From FEN-1099 sp964511015 (GTDB taxonomy: Bacteria > Lernaellota > Lernaellaia > Lernaellales > Lernaellaceae): a stretch of 64,000 nucleotides of DNA. The notes beneath the pieces are model-generated. The model was given only the letters and a program-made list of their open reading frames with translations. It was not told the origin of the DNA and ran no database searches. How positions within the stretch are numbered: the stretch's first letter is position 1; the number at the start of each line of letters is the position of its first letter. Both the position numbers and the translations under genes were made by a program. Where the stretch lies: NCBI GenBank assembly GCA_964511015.1, contig CAZEDX010000014.1:1-64000 (forward strand), read 5' to 3'. This document shows positions 8,037 to 15,504 of this stretch, in pieces.

Positions 8037-9281
8037 ATGTCTTGGTCGGCCGCTGAATCAAGCGCAGAAGAGCGACGCGCTATGCGCCCCGGCGAATTGC
8101 TCGGACTGTCCGGCGACGAATCCGGAACGCAAGTCACCGCCTTTGGGCCGGATTCGGCGCTTCGCGGTTGGAAGATCTTTCTGGTGATTCTGGTCGTCTG
8201 CACCATCGTGCAAACCCTCCTTTTTTCCTTTCTGGTCGCCACAGGCGAGGTGAACCGGGCCATCAGTCTGGTGTCGGTGGGGCTCAGTGTGATCGCCATC
8301 GCCGCGGTGATCGGCATTGTCGAAATCCATCGCCGACAGGAACAATCCGACCGGCCGATGACGAGTGGGCATAAGGCGGCCAACCATTTGTTGTTTGCGA
8401 CCATCATGCTGATCTGGCTGTGTCAGATTCACTTTTTTGGCAGTGTACTGACGCCGTTGTCCATTCTGGTTACGATGACGGCGCTGGTTGCCTCGTGGCT
8501 ATTGGGGGAACGCGCCAGTTGGTTCTACTTCACCCTGGGGACGCTCGGTTGGATCAGTATCATTGTGCTCGAAAAAGCCGGGGTGCTGCGCTTCTTTCCG
8601 GCTTACGCAAAGGGACACGAAAGCTACGCGGTGGTGTTCCAAGACACCCGCTACGTGTTTTTTCGCGTTCTTGTCTATCTGGCCGTTTCCGCCGCCATGA
8701 TCCAGCTTATGAATCATTTCCAACACAACCTGCGCGCACGCAACCGGGAACTGGCAGAACTGAGCCGGCAACTCGATGTACTGGCCACGACCGATGCCTT
8801 GACCGGTCTGATGAACCGGCGCACGGCCATGACCCATCTGGCTCGGGAAATGGCTCGGACGCAACGGAAACAAGGCCAACTTGCTTTGATCATGGCCGAT
8901 CTCGACGACTTCAAGAAAATCAACGACACGCATGGACATGGCGTCGGTGACTTGGTTCTGCAGACTGCCGCCGCCACTTTCCGCAACCACATGCGCCCCT
9001 ATGACATGGCGGCTCGTGTTGGCGGCGAGGAGTTTTTATTCATTGTTGCGGGTGCGTCGGCTGAAGATTGCGATAGTCTGGCGGAGCGCCTGCGGGCGGC
9101 TCTTTCCGGTTTGTCGATCCCATTGCCTTCCGGTGGTTCGGTCCGGGTGACCGCCAGTCTCGGCTGCACGGTCAGCAGTCCAGCCTGCGCTCAAACGATC
9201 GACGAGCTATTGCGGGCGGCGGATAAAGCTTTGTATGCCGCGAAGCGGCAAGGCAAGAACCGGGTGGTCTTTGGCGTGTAA
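8037..9281 (+). CDS. membrane-bound diguanylate cyclase (GGDEF)
   Basis: Synthesises the second messenger c-di-GMP from two GTP. Residues about 45-215 contain some six transmembrane helices (VILVVCTIVQTLLFSFLVA, LSVIAIAAVIGIVEI, SILVTMTALVASWLLGE). A short coiled linker (RNRELAELSRQLDVLATTD) leads into the GGDEF domain with DALTGLMNRR, MADLDDFKKINDTHGHGVGD and the active-site loop GGEEF at about 329-333. An allosteric product-binding I-site RPYD sits at about 320-323 at the spacing seen in PleD, so feedback inhibition is expected. It ends in the usual ADKALYAAKRQGKNRV. The membrane sensor part resembles no family I can name. Confidence 0.93.
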   Translation: MSWSAAESSAEERRAMRPGELLGLSGDESGTQVTAFGPDSALRGWKIFLVILVVCTIVQTLLFSFLVATGEVNRAISLVSVGLSVIAIAAVIGIVEIHRRQEQSDRPMTSGHKAANHLLFATIMLIWLCQIHFFGSVLTPLSILVTMTALVASWLLGERASWFYFTLGTLGWISIIVLEKAGVLRFFPAYAKGHESYAVVFQDTRYVFFRVLVYLAVSAAMIQLMNHFQHNLRARNRELAELSRQLDVLATTDALTGLMNRRTAMTHLAREMARTQRKQGQLALIMADLDDFKKINDTHGHGVGDLVLQTAAATFRNHMRPYDMAARVGGEEFLFIVAGASAEDCDSLAERLRAALSGLSIPLPSGGSVRVTASLGCTVSSPACAQTIDELLRAADKALYAAKRQGKNRVVFGV

Positions 9282-9302
9282 ACGATGGGCGGGCGGTGAA
9301 AA

Positions 9303-9331
9303 CGACGGGGCACGCCATGCGCACCCCGTCG
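9303..9331. terminator. hairpin between convergent genes
   Basis: Inverted repeat CGACGGGG...CCCCGTCG with a 13-base middle, lying between the convergent diguanylate cyclase and FeS-protein genes. There is no strong U-tract, so it may be a weak or bidirectional terminator. Confidence 0.4.
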
Positions 9332-9342
9332 CAAGTGAATGA

Positions 9343-10116
9343 CTAGCCGATCAACAGACCTTCCAGACGGATCCGCATACCGTCCGGCGTGTGGTTGATG
9401 AAGTTCACCAACCCGCTATGGCGCCACTGCAGCATGCACAGGCGAGGTTGAAAGAAGTAGCGCGCCCCGATGCGGATTTCTTTGTTCGTCTTGGTTACCA
9501 TGCCCTCATAGGCTTCGGCCGAGTAGTAGCCGATGTCTTTGAAGCCTTCCGCGCGCGGGCGCAACGGGCCGGTTACGCACCAGGTGATCACACCGGTGCG
9601 ATGGTCGACGTCGCGCACCACACCGCAGTGGGTGACCGGGCAGCCACACGACATACCGAGCGGGCGGCCGATCATCACATCGCCGATCTGAATATCCAGT
9701 TCGCGGGTCAACATCGGGTTGTGCGGTAAGCAGATTTCGCGCGGGCCCGGGTCTTCGGGCAGGTGTTCCAGATAGAAATCGAAATCACGGCCCAGGCTGT
9801 CTTTCCATACCGTTTCCGCCTGGTCTTCTTGCCATGTGTAGGCCGGAGCGGGCTTGGTTGCGCAAGCGGCGCAAGCCGCCGGCTCGCAAGTCGCGGCGGA
9901 CGACGGCGCGGGCTTCTTGGCCGCGGCGGCCGGAGCCGGTTTCACGCCCATCTGTTGGCGGGTTTTTTCGTTTTCGGCCAGCTTCAACAGCATGACGCAG
10001 CGTTTGATCGCCGGGGGGTTGGCGGCAATACGTTCGGCCAACGCGGCGCACGTACGGTATCCGCACAGGCCGCAGTCGAGGCCGGGTAGTTCAGGGATAT
10101 TGACGGTTGCTTGCAT
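9343..10116 (-). CDS. [4Fe-4S] protein with AcsC/CdhE-like N-terminal cluster domain
   Basis: 257 residues, predicted cytoplasmic. The N terminus has Cys15, Cys18, Cys23 and Cys40 in the C-x2-C-x4-C-x16-C arrangement of the FeS domain found in the corrinoid/iron-sulfur protein of the acetyl-CoA pathway and in RnfB-like proteins (LPGLDCGLCGYRTC). A linker rich in Ala, Pro and Lys, with cysteines of its own, joins it to a C-terminal half containing SCGCPVTHCG and WCVTGPLRPRAEG, which I do not recognise. Last gene of the Rrf2-ABC-GTPase operon (37-base gap). Possibly the acceptor or scaffold of the metal or cluster handled by the two NTPases (inference). Confidence 0.75.
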   Translation of the reverse strand: MQATVNIPELPGLDCGLCGYRTCAALAERIAANPPAIKRCVMLLKLAENEKTRQQMGVKPAPAAAAKKPAPSSAATCEPAACAACATKPAPAYTWQEDQAETVWKDSLGRDFDFYLEHLPEDPGPREICLPHNPMLTRELDIQIGDVMIGRPLGMSCGCPVTHCGVVRDVDHRTGVITWCVTGPLRPRAEGFKDIGYYSAEAYEGMVTKTNKEIRIGARYFFQPRLCMLQWRHSGLVNFINHTPDGMRIRLEGLLIG

Positions 10117-10153
10117 ATCAGTAACTCCTCGGTTTCGTTGAGGGCGACAGCGC

Positions 10154-10855
10154 TTATTCGCCGCGGTAGAAGACTTGGTTGTCCAGCGGGCGCACCACGC
10201 CGAAATGCTTTTCCCAGCCGATTTCCTTTTTGCCGACGCAAATCGTGCAGGTGCCGACCGGCGGATTGCCGCGCAGTTGTAGGGTCGCCGGCACCTCGGG
10301 GGCCTGGCGTATCATTTCCACCAGCGGGTCGACGCCGATGCCATAGAGCGCGTTGACTTCGCGAATGCGCACTTCCGGCGCCGCGTCTTGAATGCGGGCG
10401 CGGAACACCTCGCGCTCGGCCTGGGATACCAGATCGATCTGGGTGACCACCGCGATGTCGGCCAAGGAGAGGATCGGACCGACTTTCAGCGGAAGGTTCA
10501 TGCCGCTGGTGGCTTCGAGCACGGCGATGCCGAGGCCGCCGTCGGCGTACGGCGCGCAACGCAGACACAGGCCGGCCGTCTCGACCAACAGGGTCTGGCT
10601 ACCCTGATTTTCGGCCCAGCGAAGTGCGTCGCCCACCACCATGACGCTGCAGTGGTCCGGACACAGTTCGCCGGAGTAGCACTTGCGCGTGGGAATGCCG
10701 AATTCGCGCGCGAACATTTCGTCTTCGTCGGCGTATTGCACGTCGATCTTCAAAAACGCGACCTGTTCCCCGGCGGCGATCAACTTCTTGGTGACGTGCC
10801 GCAAGACCGAGGTTTTGCCGGTGGTCGTCGGACCGGCGCAGATGACCAATTTCAT
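10154..10855 (-). CDS. cysteine-rich P-loop GTPase, HypB/CobW-like
   Basis: 233 residues from ATG 10855, overlapping the ABC gene stop by four bases. P-loop GPTTTGKTS at residues 8-16, a G3-like VETAG and a G4-like TQIDLV place it with the SIMIBI metallochaperone GTPases (HypB, UreG, CobW). Unusual features are a C-Y-S-G-E-L-C-P-D-H-C cluster (Cys59, Cys65, His68, Cys69), a second pair LCLRC and a C-terminal GTCTICVGKKEIGW, all candidate metal or FeS ligands. The G4 Asn is replaced by Thr. Together with the neighbouring FeS protein and ABC ATPase it suggests NTP-driven insertion of a metal centre; the target is unknown. Confidence 0.75.
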   Translation of the reverse strand: MKLVICAGPTTTGKTSVLRHVTKKLIAAGEQVAFLKIDVQYADEDEMFAREFGIPTRKCYSGELCPDHCSVMVVGDALRWAENQGSQTLLVETAGLCLRCAPYADGGLGIAVLEATSGMNLPLKVGPILSLADIAVVTQIDLVSQAEREVFRARIQDAAPEVRIREVNALYGIGVDPLVEMIRQAPEVPATLQLRGNPPVGTCTICVGKKEIGWEKHFGVVRPLDNQVFYRGE

Positions 10856-11634
10856 GCCAAGCCCCTTACATCGCTGAGGTTGAGGGAACGGCCCAGGCGG
10901 ATCTTTTCGCGCAGGGAGGAATACATGTCGTCCCACCGGGTGACGGTGATCGCACATTCCTTCTCTTCTGCCGTCGTATGCAGCAGCTTCGTGATCGAAC
11001 CGCCTTCGATCACAATCCGGTAGTCGGAAAGCAGGGCGATGCGCGGGTCGTGTGTGACGAAGATGAAGATCTTGCGGTGTTTGCGCAACAACTCCAACGC
11101 GCGCGTGCGGTGAATGCCGGCGTTTTCGACTTCGTCGAGCAACACGATTGGCGTATTGCAGATGATCGTCGCATCGGCGATCAGCATGGCGCGCGTCTGG
11201 CCGCCCGACAATTCGGTCATCGTGTTTTCCATGATGATCGGCTCGCCGGTAAGCTGATTGGCGAAATCCACCGCTTCCTGAACCAGCGAATCGACCTTTG
11301 ACGGGTCGGTACAACGGATGCTCGCGTGCACCCGCAAGAACTCGCGCACTGACAGGTCTGAAAGAAAGTTGGTGTGCTGAGTGATCAGCGCAATCGGGTT
11401 AGACGACGGGTTGTCACGATAAGCGGCCGGCGGACGTTGACCGTCGATCAATACGTTGCGGCCGGTGGGGGTGTCGCCGGCAGCGAACAGCTCGATGTCA
11501 TTGATCAGTGTCGTTTTGCCCGAACCGGTTGGCCCGACAATGCTGACGACATCGCCCATGTTCAGGTCGATGCGTTGCACGGCTTCGGGCTGGCCGTTCT
11601 TGCCGTGGCCACCCAGAATAGTAATGGTTTGCAT
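10852..11634 (-). CDS. soluble ABC-class ATPase, not part of a visible transporter
   Basis: 260 residues. Walker A GPTGSGKTT at about 34-42, signature ELSGGQTRAM, Walker B IVLLDEVENAG and switch His in FVTHDP are intact, so it should hydrolyse ATP. No permease gene lies in the operon; the partners are a GTPase and an FeS protein. The strand before Walker A (TITILGGHGKNG) and the 45-residue tail (EEKECAITVTRWDDMYSSLR) differ from importer ATPases. It has a good ribosome site (AGGAGG) 57 bases after the regulator gene. A role in energising cofactor assembly or protein activation, as SufC or methanogen component A2 do, is an analogy only. Confidence 0.8.
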   Translation of the reverse strand: MQTITILGGHGKNGQPEAVQRIDLNMGDVVSIVGPTGSGKTTLINDIELFAAGDTPTGRNVLIDGQRPPAAYRDNPSSNPIALITQHTNFLSDLSVREFLRVHASIRCTDPSKVDSLVQEAVDFANQLTGEPIIMENTMTELSGGQTRAMLIADATIICNTPIVLLDEVENAGIHRTRALELLRKHRKIFIFVTHDPRIALLSDYRIVIEGGSITKLLHTTAEEKECAITVTRWDDMYSSLREKIRLGRSLNLSDVRGLA

Positions 11635-11651
11635 GTCGCTTTACCTCCTTG

Positions 11652-11670
11652 TCCGATCTGAAATATCGGA
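11652..11670. promoter_or_regulatory. inverted repeat between the Rrf2 gene and the ABC gene
   Basis: TCCGAT-N7-ATCGGA, preceded by TTG. The same TTGTCCGA word occurs just upstream of the Rrf2 gene at 12112. It is a candidate operator for the Rrf2 regulator, controlling the three structural genes separately from the regulator. Confidence 0.3.
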
Positions 11671-11691
11671 ATAGTGGTGAAAAAAAAGGAC

Positions 11692-12093
11692 TTATGACAC
11701 ATCCGCTAGCGTGGTTTCCTCCAATTTGCGGGCGGTGTAGTCGCGGATTTCCCGGAACACAGCCACCAGCTTTTCTTCGGTTTCGATGGGGGTTGATTCG
11801 TAATAATGCTGGCTCACCGACTCTGTGGGGGCGAGGGCGCCGTCAAAAAATCGAATGATTTCCGCCACGGAAATCTCGTGCGCATCTTTGGCCAAGCGAA
11901 ACCCTCCGTGTTGTCCTTTGGAACTCATCAGGTAGCGGGCGCGCTTGAGGGCCAACAGAATCTGCTCCAAGAACCGGAGCGGGATCTTCTGTTCTTTGGC
12001 AATGTGCTCGGCGCTCACGTAACCTTCACCGTCGTGCCGCGCTAGATAGATCAGCGCCAGCAAAGCGTATTCGCTACGGGACGTGAGCTTCAT
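11692..12093 (-). CDS. Rrf2-family transcriptional regulator lacking cluster cysteines
   Basis: 133 residues. The N-terminal winged helix (MKLTSRSEYALLALIYLAR, AEHIAKEQKIPLRFLEQIL, LMSSKGQHGGFRLAK) matches IscR/RirA/NsrR over its whole length. In FeS-sensing members three cysteines follow the dimer helix at about 90-105; here that stretch is ALAPTESVSQHYYEST and the protein has no cysteine at all. It therefore resembles CymR-type members that sense through protein or small-ligand binding. First gene of the operon running to 9343, very likely its regulator. Confidence 0.88.
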   Translation of the reverse strand: MKLTSRSEYALLALIYLARHDGEGYVSAEHIAKEQKIPLRFLEQILLALKRARYLMSSKGQHGGFRLAKDAHEISVAEIIRFFDGALAPTESVSQHYYESTPIETEEKLVAVFREIRDYTARKLEETTLADVS

Positions 12094-12111
12094 CGGGACA
12101 GCACCTCATGA

Positions 12112-12122
12112 TTGTCCGACAA
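12112..12122. promoter_or_regulatory. palindrome TTGTCCGACAA upstream of the Rrf2 gene
   Basis: Perfect 11-base palindrome centred 24 bases upstream of the regulator's ATG and downstream of a TTGACA -35-like box (complement at 12157-12162). Shares TTGTCCGA with the inverted repeat at 11651-11670. Possible autoregulatory operator. Confidence 0.3.
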
Positions 12123-12192
12123 ATCCGATGCAATTAGTGCTATAAACTCGATTGTTTGTCAAGAGGAAAATACAGGCGACAATCCGGGATGG

Positions 12193-14217
12193 TTAGCAGC
12201 CGCACCCGCTGTCGGGTTTGGAACCTGTCATATCGTCGCTCGAACCGGTGCCGGGCAATCCGTCGTCGTCACTGTCATCGTCGCCGATAAGATCATCATC
12301 GTCGTCGTCACCGTCATCATCGTCGGCATCATCGTCGTTGTCGTCATCGTTGTCGTCATCGCTATCATCATCACTGTCGTCATCGGCGTCGTCGTCCACA
12401 TCGTCGTCCGCGTCATCGTCGCTGTCGTCGTCGGTCGAATCATCGTCCGGCAAAACGCACGAATCCGTGTTTTCGTTGCATTCTTCCCAGTCGTCACAGG
12501 GATTGCCGGTGGAGGCGCACTCGTCGGCGCCTTCATTACAGTATTCCACGCCGTTGCAAAATTCGCCGTCTTGTTCACAACGGGGGCTGGCTTCGTCGTA
12601 CTCGCTCACGCATATGTCGGCATCTTCGTCACACGATTCCTCGCCGTTGCACCACTGGCCGTCATCGGGGCAACGGGGATTCGTCATCGGGTCATTGACG
12701 CTGTAACACTCGTCATTGTTTTCATCGCATTGCTCGATGCCGTTGCACCATAAGCCGTCATCCACGCACCGGATTCCGGCGTGAACGAGACACTCACCGA
12801 GATAGCAACTGTCGTCGCCGTTGCACCAGATTCCGTCGTCGCAGGGCAGGGTGTTGTTCTGGTAGCTGCAGAAACTGACGTTGCACCATTGGTTGGTGCA
12901 ACCGTTGTTGTCTTCGCATTGCTCGTCGTAGAAGCAGGCGTCGAGGAAGCGGCCTTTGACGAAGGTAACCGCGCCGCCCGCCTGTACCGATTCCCAAGCC
13001 ACAAACATCTTGCCCTTCGGGCTCATGCTCACGGTCGAATGCCGTTGGTCGTCATAGACGTAGAAATTGATGATGTACTCGTTCGTGAGGGTGGTTCCGT
13101 CGGCGAAAAACGGCCGGCCGTAGATCGCGGGCTGCTCGCCGTCGGTGGTTCCCTCCATGCGCCAGGTGACGACAAAATCGCCGCTTTCGTCGCAGGCCAC
13201 TGATTCCACCGCGACATCGGCGTAAGTAAACGTGTTGACCGCCAACTTGTTGCCTATTGCCGCGCCGGCCGCGGTGAAGCGCTGGGCGAAGGCCCGTGTG
13301 GTTTCGCCAGTCGCCGACTCATCCCACGCGACGACGAACGTGCCGTTTTCGGCCATTGCCACATGTGGATGGGCGGGTGTGCCGCCGCCGGTCGGGTTAA
13401 TGCGGAACTCGCTTCCTTGCGCCACGCCGTCACCATCGTACAAACGGCCGAAGATGTTGCCGTCCTGCCCCAAGGACTGCCACACAACCACGGTGTCGCC
13501 GGTGGAGTTCATGGCGATTGCCGGGTCAATCTGATCGCCGGTCGTGGTGCTGTTGACGCGGAACTCGTCGCCCAGCATCTCGCCGGACGCACTAAAACGC
13601 TGGCCGTAAATGCCCAAGCCGCTGCCGTCCTGGCCGGCAGACACCCAAATCACCAAATACGCGCCATTGTCGGCCATCTCAATCGCGGGAGCGGTCTGAT
13701 CGGAACTGCTGTAGGTGTTGACCACATTGTCGGCCCCAAGCTGGCCGCCGGTGGCCGTGAAGCGCCGCATATAAATGTCGGAATCGCCGGTCTGGTTGGA
13801 GGCCCAAACCGCCGTGAATTTTCCATCTTCGTCCAACGCCACCGCCGGCGTTACCTGATCGCCGGCGGTATTCGAGTTGACGGCGAAGTCGCCGCCGACC
13901 GGTGAGCCGCCGACGCCGAATATCCGCGCGTAGACCTCCCAATCGCCTACGTTACCGGTGCCAGCAGACCAGACGACAACCGACCGGCCGCCGGAACTGG
14001 TGGCGACCATCGGGTCGACATGCCGGCCGGTGGATGACGTGTTGATGCCCATCTCTGCGTTCTTGACTGAAGTCGCCGTAAGATCGACCGGGTTGTCGTT
14101 CGCCCCGGAGAGGGAATCAGAGATGATGCCCTCTTCGTCCGACTCGATTTCGCCGCAACCAGCGGCCAAATACGCCACAACCAACACCAACATCATCAAG
14201 ATTCTCTGCATCGGCAT
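12193..14217 (-). CDS. propeller-repeat lipoprotein with Cys-rich module and Asp-rich GCGC tail
   Basis: Start at ATG 14217, preceded by GGGAGG; upstream codons are unlikely. Lipoprotein signal MPMQRILMMLVLVVAYLAAGC. Residues about 60-430 hold six to seven repeats of about 55 residues with cores such as FTAVWASNQTGDSDIYMRRF and G-x-x-[FL]-[AR]-V-N-S, a propeller-like arrangement. Then comes a Cys-rich module with four copies of a D-G-x-[WF]-C-N-G-x-E-x-C-[DN] unit, as in many myxobacterial surface proteins. About 60 mostly Asp residues in x-D-D-D repeats follow, then a short G/S region and terminal SGCGC. Acylated at the N terminus and probably surface exposed. It lies alone between the Rrf2 operon and cbiM. 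Confidence 0.8.
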   Translation of the reverse strand: MPMQRILMMLVLVVAYLAAGCGEIESDEEGIISDSLSGANDNPVDLTATSVKNAEMGINTSSTGRHVDPMVATSSGGRSVVVWSAGTGNVGDWEVYARIFGVGGSPVGGDFAVNSNTAGDQVTPAVALDEDGKFTAVWASNQTGDSDIYMRRFTATGGQLGADNVVNTYSSSDQTAPAIEMADNGAYLVIWVSAGQDGSGLGIYGQRFSASGEMLGDEFRVNSTTTGDQIDPAIAMNSTGDTVVVWQSLGQDGNIFGRLYDGDGVAQGSEFRINPTGGGTPAHPHVAMAENGTFVVAWDESATGETTRAFAQRFTAAGAAIGNKLAVNTFTYADVAVESVACDESGDFVVTWRMEGTTDGEQPAIYGRPFFADGTTLTNEYIINFYVYDDQRHSTVSMSPKGKMFVAWESVQAGGAVTFVKGRFLDACFYDEQCEDNNGCTNQWCNVSFCSYQNNTLPCDDGIWCNGDDSCYLGECLVHAGIRCVDDGLWCNGIEQCDENNDECYSVNDPMTNPRCPDDGQWCNGEESCDEDADICVSEYDEASPRCEQDGEFCNGVEYCNEGADECASTGNPCDDWEECNENTDSCVLPDDDSTDDDSDDDADDDVDDDADDDSDDDSDDDNDDDNDDDADDDDGDDDDDDLIGDDDSDDDGLPGTGSSDDMTGSKPDSGCGC

Positions 14218-14400
14218 TGTCGAAGCCTCCCGTTTCCTCGCGTTTGAGAGGGGCCGCTTTCCCCGGTTCGGCAATCACGTTTGTATAGCAGTTCCCCAAC
14301 CACAAAAATTTTTGTTCGCCTCCAAGCTATCTAACATCTTTTTGCCCGTCAACCAACGAAAGCAGCGCCGGCGGCCGGTGTTGGCGGGGGTAAATAATAC

Positions 14401-14433
14401 TTGACAGTCAGTAATACGATTTATAAAATCGTA
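14401..14433 (+). promoter_or_regulatory. promoter of cbiM operon with overlapping palindromic operator
   Basis: -35 TTGACA (14401-14406), 17-base spacer and -10 TAAAAT (14424-14429). The -10 lies within the near-perfect palindrome TACGATTTATAAAATCGTA (14415-14433), the usual position for a repressor site. It is 48 bases before the cbiM ATG. No cobalamin riboswitch elements were seen in 14218-14481, so control by a metal- or cofactor-responsive repressor is plausible. Confidence 0.6.
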
Positions 14434-14481
14434 ACACAAGGTCTGGAGCAGACAACCAACGTTGGAAAGGACGGACAGCAA

Positions 14482-15129
14482 ATGCACATTCCCGATGGAT
14501 TCGTCAGTGCTCCCATCAATTTTGTAACCTACGCCATTTCAACGGCGACGATGGGGTTTGCGATGGTGCGCGCCCGGCGCACCCTCGATGAACGAACGAC
14601 CCCGTTGTTGGGCGTAACCGCCGCGTTCGTGTTCGCGGCGCAGATGTTGAACTTTCCCGTAGCCGGTGGTACGAGCGGGCATTTTCTCGGTGCGGTACTG
14701 GCCGGCATTCTACTCGGCCCGCTCAACGCCTGTCTGGTGTTGGGCCTGGTGCTGATCATTCAGTGTCTGGTGTTCGCCGACGGCGGCCTCACCGCGCTCG
14801 GGTCAAACATACTGATCATGGGGGTGGTCGGCGGCATCGGCGGAACCAGCCTTTATCTGCTGTTGCGGCGGGTATTGCCGCAAACAAAGCTGGGCTTTTC
14901 GCTGGCCACCGCCATCGCCTCTTGGGCGTCAGTAGTGGCGGCGTCGTTGGTCTGCGCGATGATGCTGGCTCTTTCCGGCACGTCGCCTGCCGGCTTGATC
15001 ATCCCGGCGATGGGTGGCGTGCACGCACTAATCGGTGTGGGAGAAGCACTGATTACCACCACTGTGGTGAACATGGTTGCCTTGGCCAGGCCTGATCTTC
15101 TGCCGGCACCGGTGAGAGGTGTGCAATGA
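14482..15129 (+). CDS. cbiM: energy-coupling-factor transporter substrate component CbiM (Co/Ni)
   Basis: Start at ATG 14482, because CbiM/NikM needs its free N terminus: MHIPDGF provides the His2 metal ligand. Seven or so transmembrane helices follow, with the conserved AAQMLNFPVAGGTSGHFLG segment carrying the second ligand region and FADGGLTALGSN. It binds Co2+ or Ni2+ for uptake through the inner membrane. Followed by a four-base overlap with the cbiN-like gene. The ECF partners CbiQ (transmembrane) and CbiO (ATPase) are not in the window; the ABC ATPase at 10852 does not look like CbiO. Cobalt versus nickel cannot be decided from the sequence. Confidence 0.93.
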   Translation: MHIPDGFVSAPINFVTYAISTATMGFAMVRARRTLDERTTPLLGVTAAFVFAAQMLNFPVAGGTSGHFLGAVLAGILLGPLNACLVLGLVLIIQCLVFADGGLTALGSNILIMGVVGGIGGTSLYLLLRRVLPQTKLGFSLATAIASWASVVAASLVCAMMLALSGTSPAGLIIPAMGGVHALIGVGEALITTTVVNMVALARPDLLPAPVRGVQ

Positions 15130-15440
15130 ACGATCGCACGAAGGCTTATCTTTGGATCGCCGTTGGCTTGTGTTTCTTCCTCGCCATTTTCATTTCGCCT
15201 TGGGCGTCGTCTTCTCCAGACGGCCTGGAACGTGTGGCAGAGGACCAGGGTTTTCTGAAAAAAGCTGAAGAACCGGGTACCGTTGTTTGGGAACACGCGC
15301 CGGTAGCTGACTACGCAATGCCGGGCATCACCAACGAGAGTGTCGCCACGGCGGTTGCCGGCGGACTGGGCGTATTGGGTACGTTGTGCATCGGTTGGGG
15401 GCTGGCGCATGTGCTCCGGCGAAAGCCGACCTCGGCCTAG
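15126..15440 (+). CDS. CbiN/NikN-like PDGLE-domain protein
   Basis: 104 residues with two transmembrane helices (AYLWIAVGLCFFLAIFISPWA and a C-terminal VAGGLGVLGTLCIGWGLA). After the first helix comes SSPDGLERVAEDQGFL, the PDGLE signature of the CbiN/NikN accessory subunit. It overlaps cbiM (ATGA), which is the usual order. Helps CbiM load metal on the periplasmic side. Confidence 0.88.
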   Translation: MNDRTKAYLWIAVGLCFFLAIFISPWASSSPDGLERVAEDQGFLKKAEEPGTVVWEHAPVADYAMPGITNESVATAVAGGLGVLGTLCIGWGLAHVLRRKPTSA

Positions 15441-15504
15441 GCCCGTAAGCACAAGTGGATTCTGCATAATGACCGCCAAACGCGGCGCGAGGAGGGGAAA
15501 ACTG

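Noticed and set aside
10852..11634. CbiO/NikO-type ECF ATPase for the nearby cbiM
   Set aside because: It is in a different operon with a GTPase and FeS protein, and its tail and flanking strands differ from ECF ATPases.
14218..14481. Cobalamin riboswitch upstream of cbiM
   Set aside because: No B12-box or the expected paired arms could be found; a plain promoter with a palindrome explains the region better.
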